In this document: positions 16,936 through 18,129 of the stretch, piece after piece
Layout of the letters: each line of letters starts with the position of its first letter
Position numbering within the stretch: the stretch's first letter is position 1
Source: Coprinopsis marcescibilis
Taxonomy: Eukaryota; Basidiomycota; Agaricomycetes; Agaricales; Psathyrellaceae
Assembly (NCBI GenBank): GCA_004369085.1
Contig: ML210507.1
Coordinates: 1,424-19,552 of the forward strand
Direction of reading: 5' to 3'
DNA: 18,129 bases
Program-made: the position numbers and the translations under genes
The notes under the pieces: model-generated
Told to the model about the DNA's origin: nothing
Database searches by the model: none
The model's input: only the letters and a program-made list of their open reading frames with translations

Positions 16936-18129
16936 TCCACCAGAAAATCACCACGATTGCATAGAACTGTCAACAACAAAGAAAAAGGCCAGCCTGAAGG
17001 GATACCAGCACCGGCTGGTAATCAAGGATGGACGACCTCAAGTCGGGGACGAAAAAAGAGAGAGGAGAAAGGGAGAGAGAAACTGTCGAGATCCTGTGGA
17101 TGATGGTAGGTGTTGAAGAAAGCCAATACTTCCCAAAATAATTCAACCCGTTGTCCCTTCGAGGACGGTCCGGGTCCATTCTGTGTATATGAAGACCGTT
17201 CTAGCCGGTTCTTTTCCAGAACGCGTACGAGACCGCAACAACTTCCCATGATGCGGTCTCCTGTTGCTAAGCTGGCAGAGCGATGTAACGTGTAACACAT
17301 TCAGATACTCCATCTTGCAAACGCGTGGTTGTTGGCCATTATGGCGGATTCTGTCACTGGAGACGGATATGAATCACGTACAGGACCTGAAAGGCCTCCC
17401 GTTAGCTATGTACTTTTCAAAGTGAAAGCGAGACCTACTAACATTGCTGTAGCCAGATGACAACGTCATTTTGGTATGTGATTGGGTTATGTCAGGTCAT
17501 GTCCCCAAGCAACTGCTTGACGGCTATTGACGGTACGAGAGGGTACGAGAGAAATCCAATTCGAAATGCCAAAGGGAGGTACCGCAGAGTAACAACAATT
17601 GAATTTGCAACCGTCGCTGTCGGGATTAGTTCATTGTTGGAGCGAATGCGTAACACTTCCGGAAACTAGCTGCCTATGTTAGTCTGGGTCAGCGGCCGAG
17701 GAATGTGTTTCAGTACCTATAGACTATCACTACAACCACGAATTGACAAGCCAATTGGCCGTCGTGGACAAGTAGCAACGTTGACATTGCAGACAAGGCG
17801 TAGAGGGCCGGCGCCCTCAAGGGTGGCGCTCTATACAGTGCGGCACCTATTAGTGGGACAAACATGGTAACTTTGCTTCACACCGCTGATTTGAGACAAG
17901 ACATCGCATTCTAAACATGTAAAGCTAGCTTTCCGGTATCTTCGGTACATAAAACACTCTGTTTCAGAATTTATAGAGGGATGTGTGGATGTCCAGGAAT
18001 ATTTTACGCCGAGGGTATCGAAAATCGCGGCAGCCCGGCCATCACCACCAAGTGGGACAATGCTGGCCAAACAGATCAGAGGTCAGTGGACGTTGTCCCA
18101 GGGTTCACGACCCCCACTTCCTCGACCTA
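16936..18129. other. Upstream region of gene E, no supported gene
   Basis: Holds the promoter of E and beyond. Short open frames on both strands (the longest about 90 codons) show no recognisable domain. A weak candidate is a two-exon plus-strand frame from ATG 17341 to TAG 17669, with a TACTAAC branch sequence near 17438 before an acceptor at 17455-17456; it has no family and is not called as a gene. An inverted repeat lies at 17229-17260. I see no tRNA, transposon end or terminal repeat. Confidence 0.4.
17229..17267. repeat. Compound inverted repeat upstream of gene E
   Basis: GAGACCGCA (17229-17237) pairs perfectly with TGCGGTCTC (17252-17260). The overlapping GCAACA (17235-17240) can pair alternatively with TGTTGC (17262-17267). 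It could form a hairpin or be a symmetric binding site about 300 bp upstream of the E start codon. Confidence 0.5.

Noticed and set aside
17796..17835. GGCGCC-rich short hairpin as a further Helitron end
   Set aside because: The stem is imperfect, no CTRR-like end or partner terminus follows at the right distance.
18101..18121. GGGTTCACGACCCCC resembling a tRNA B-box
   Set aside because: The residue that must be A after the TTC-purine is C and no matching A-box or acceptor stem is seen before the window ends.
1..18129. CRISPR arrays, prokaryotic operons, riboswitches
   Set aside because: No regularly spaced short repeats; genes have spliceosomal introns, so the DNA is eukaryotic.

Overview
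The window is nuclear DNA of a filamentous fungus, almost certainly a basidiomycete and probably an agaricomycete. The evidence is genes split by many 47-66 nt GT-AG introns with CTNA-type branch sites, a chromodomain-type Ty3/gypsy retroelement, a Tc1-like DNA transposon, and proteins whose best-recognised relatives are fungal. No rRNA, tRNA, CRISPR or prokaryotic operon structure is visible.

Two compartments abut. Positions 1 to about 5690 are AT-richer and transposon-filled. In order they hold the 3' LTR and decayed pol/3' region of a minus-strand Ty3/gypsy element (1-2040); an unassigned stretch; a complete but dead Tc1/mariner-like element with about 228 bp terminal inverted repeats (2631-4998); and, nested inside that element's left repeat, a 782 bp insertion with the structural marks of a non-autonomous Helentron (2811-3592). 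From about 5690 onwards the DNA is gene-dense with five intron-bearing genes: (B) a 233-aa orphan protein on the minus strand; (A) an 842-aa VHS-GAT endocytic adaptor related to yeast Lsb5 on the plus strand, divergent from B across 121 bp; (C) a mitochondrial double-HotDog acyl-CoA thioesterase of the ACOT9 type on the minus strand, convergent with A; and (D, E) two paralogous multi-pass membrane proteins in tail-to-tail orientation. The last 1.2 kb holds no gene I can support.

The five host genes do not form one obvious pathway. The two points most worth following are the D/E pair and the nested Helentron-like insertion. D and E are an inverted duplicate of an N-terminal signal-anchor + lumenal domain + seven-helix membrane protein. 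Three consecutive exons have identical lengths in both, while one copy carries an in-frame TAG and the other a GC-AG intron and a long cytosolic tail. All gene models below were spliced by hand from splice signals and reading-frame continuity; phases were checked arithmetically but no homology search was run.
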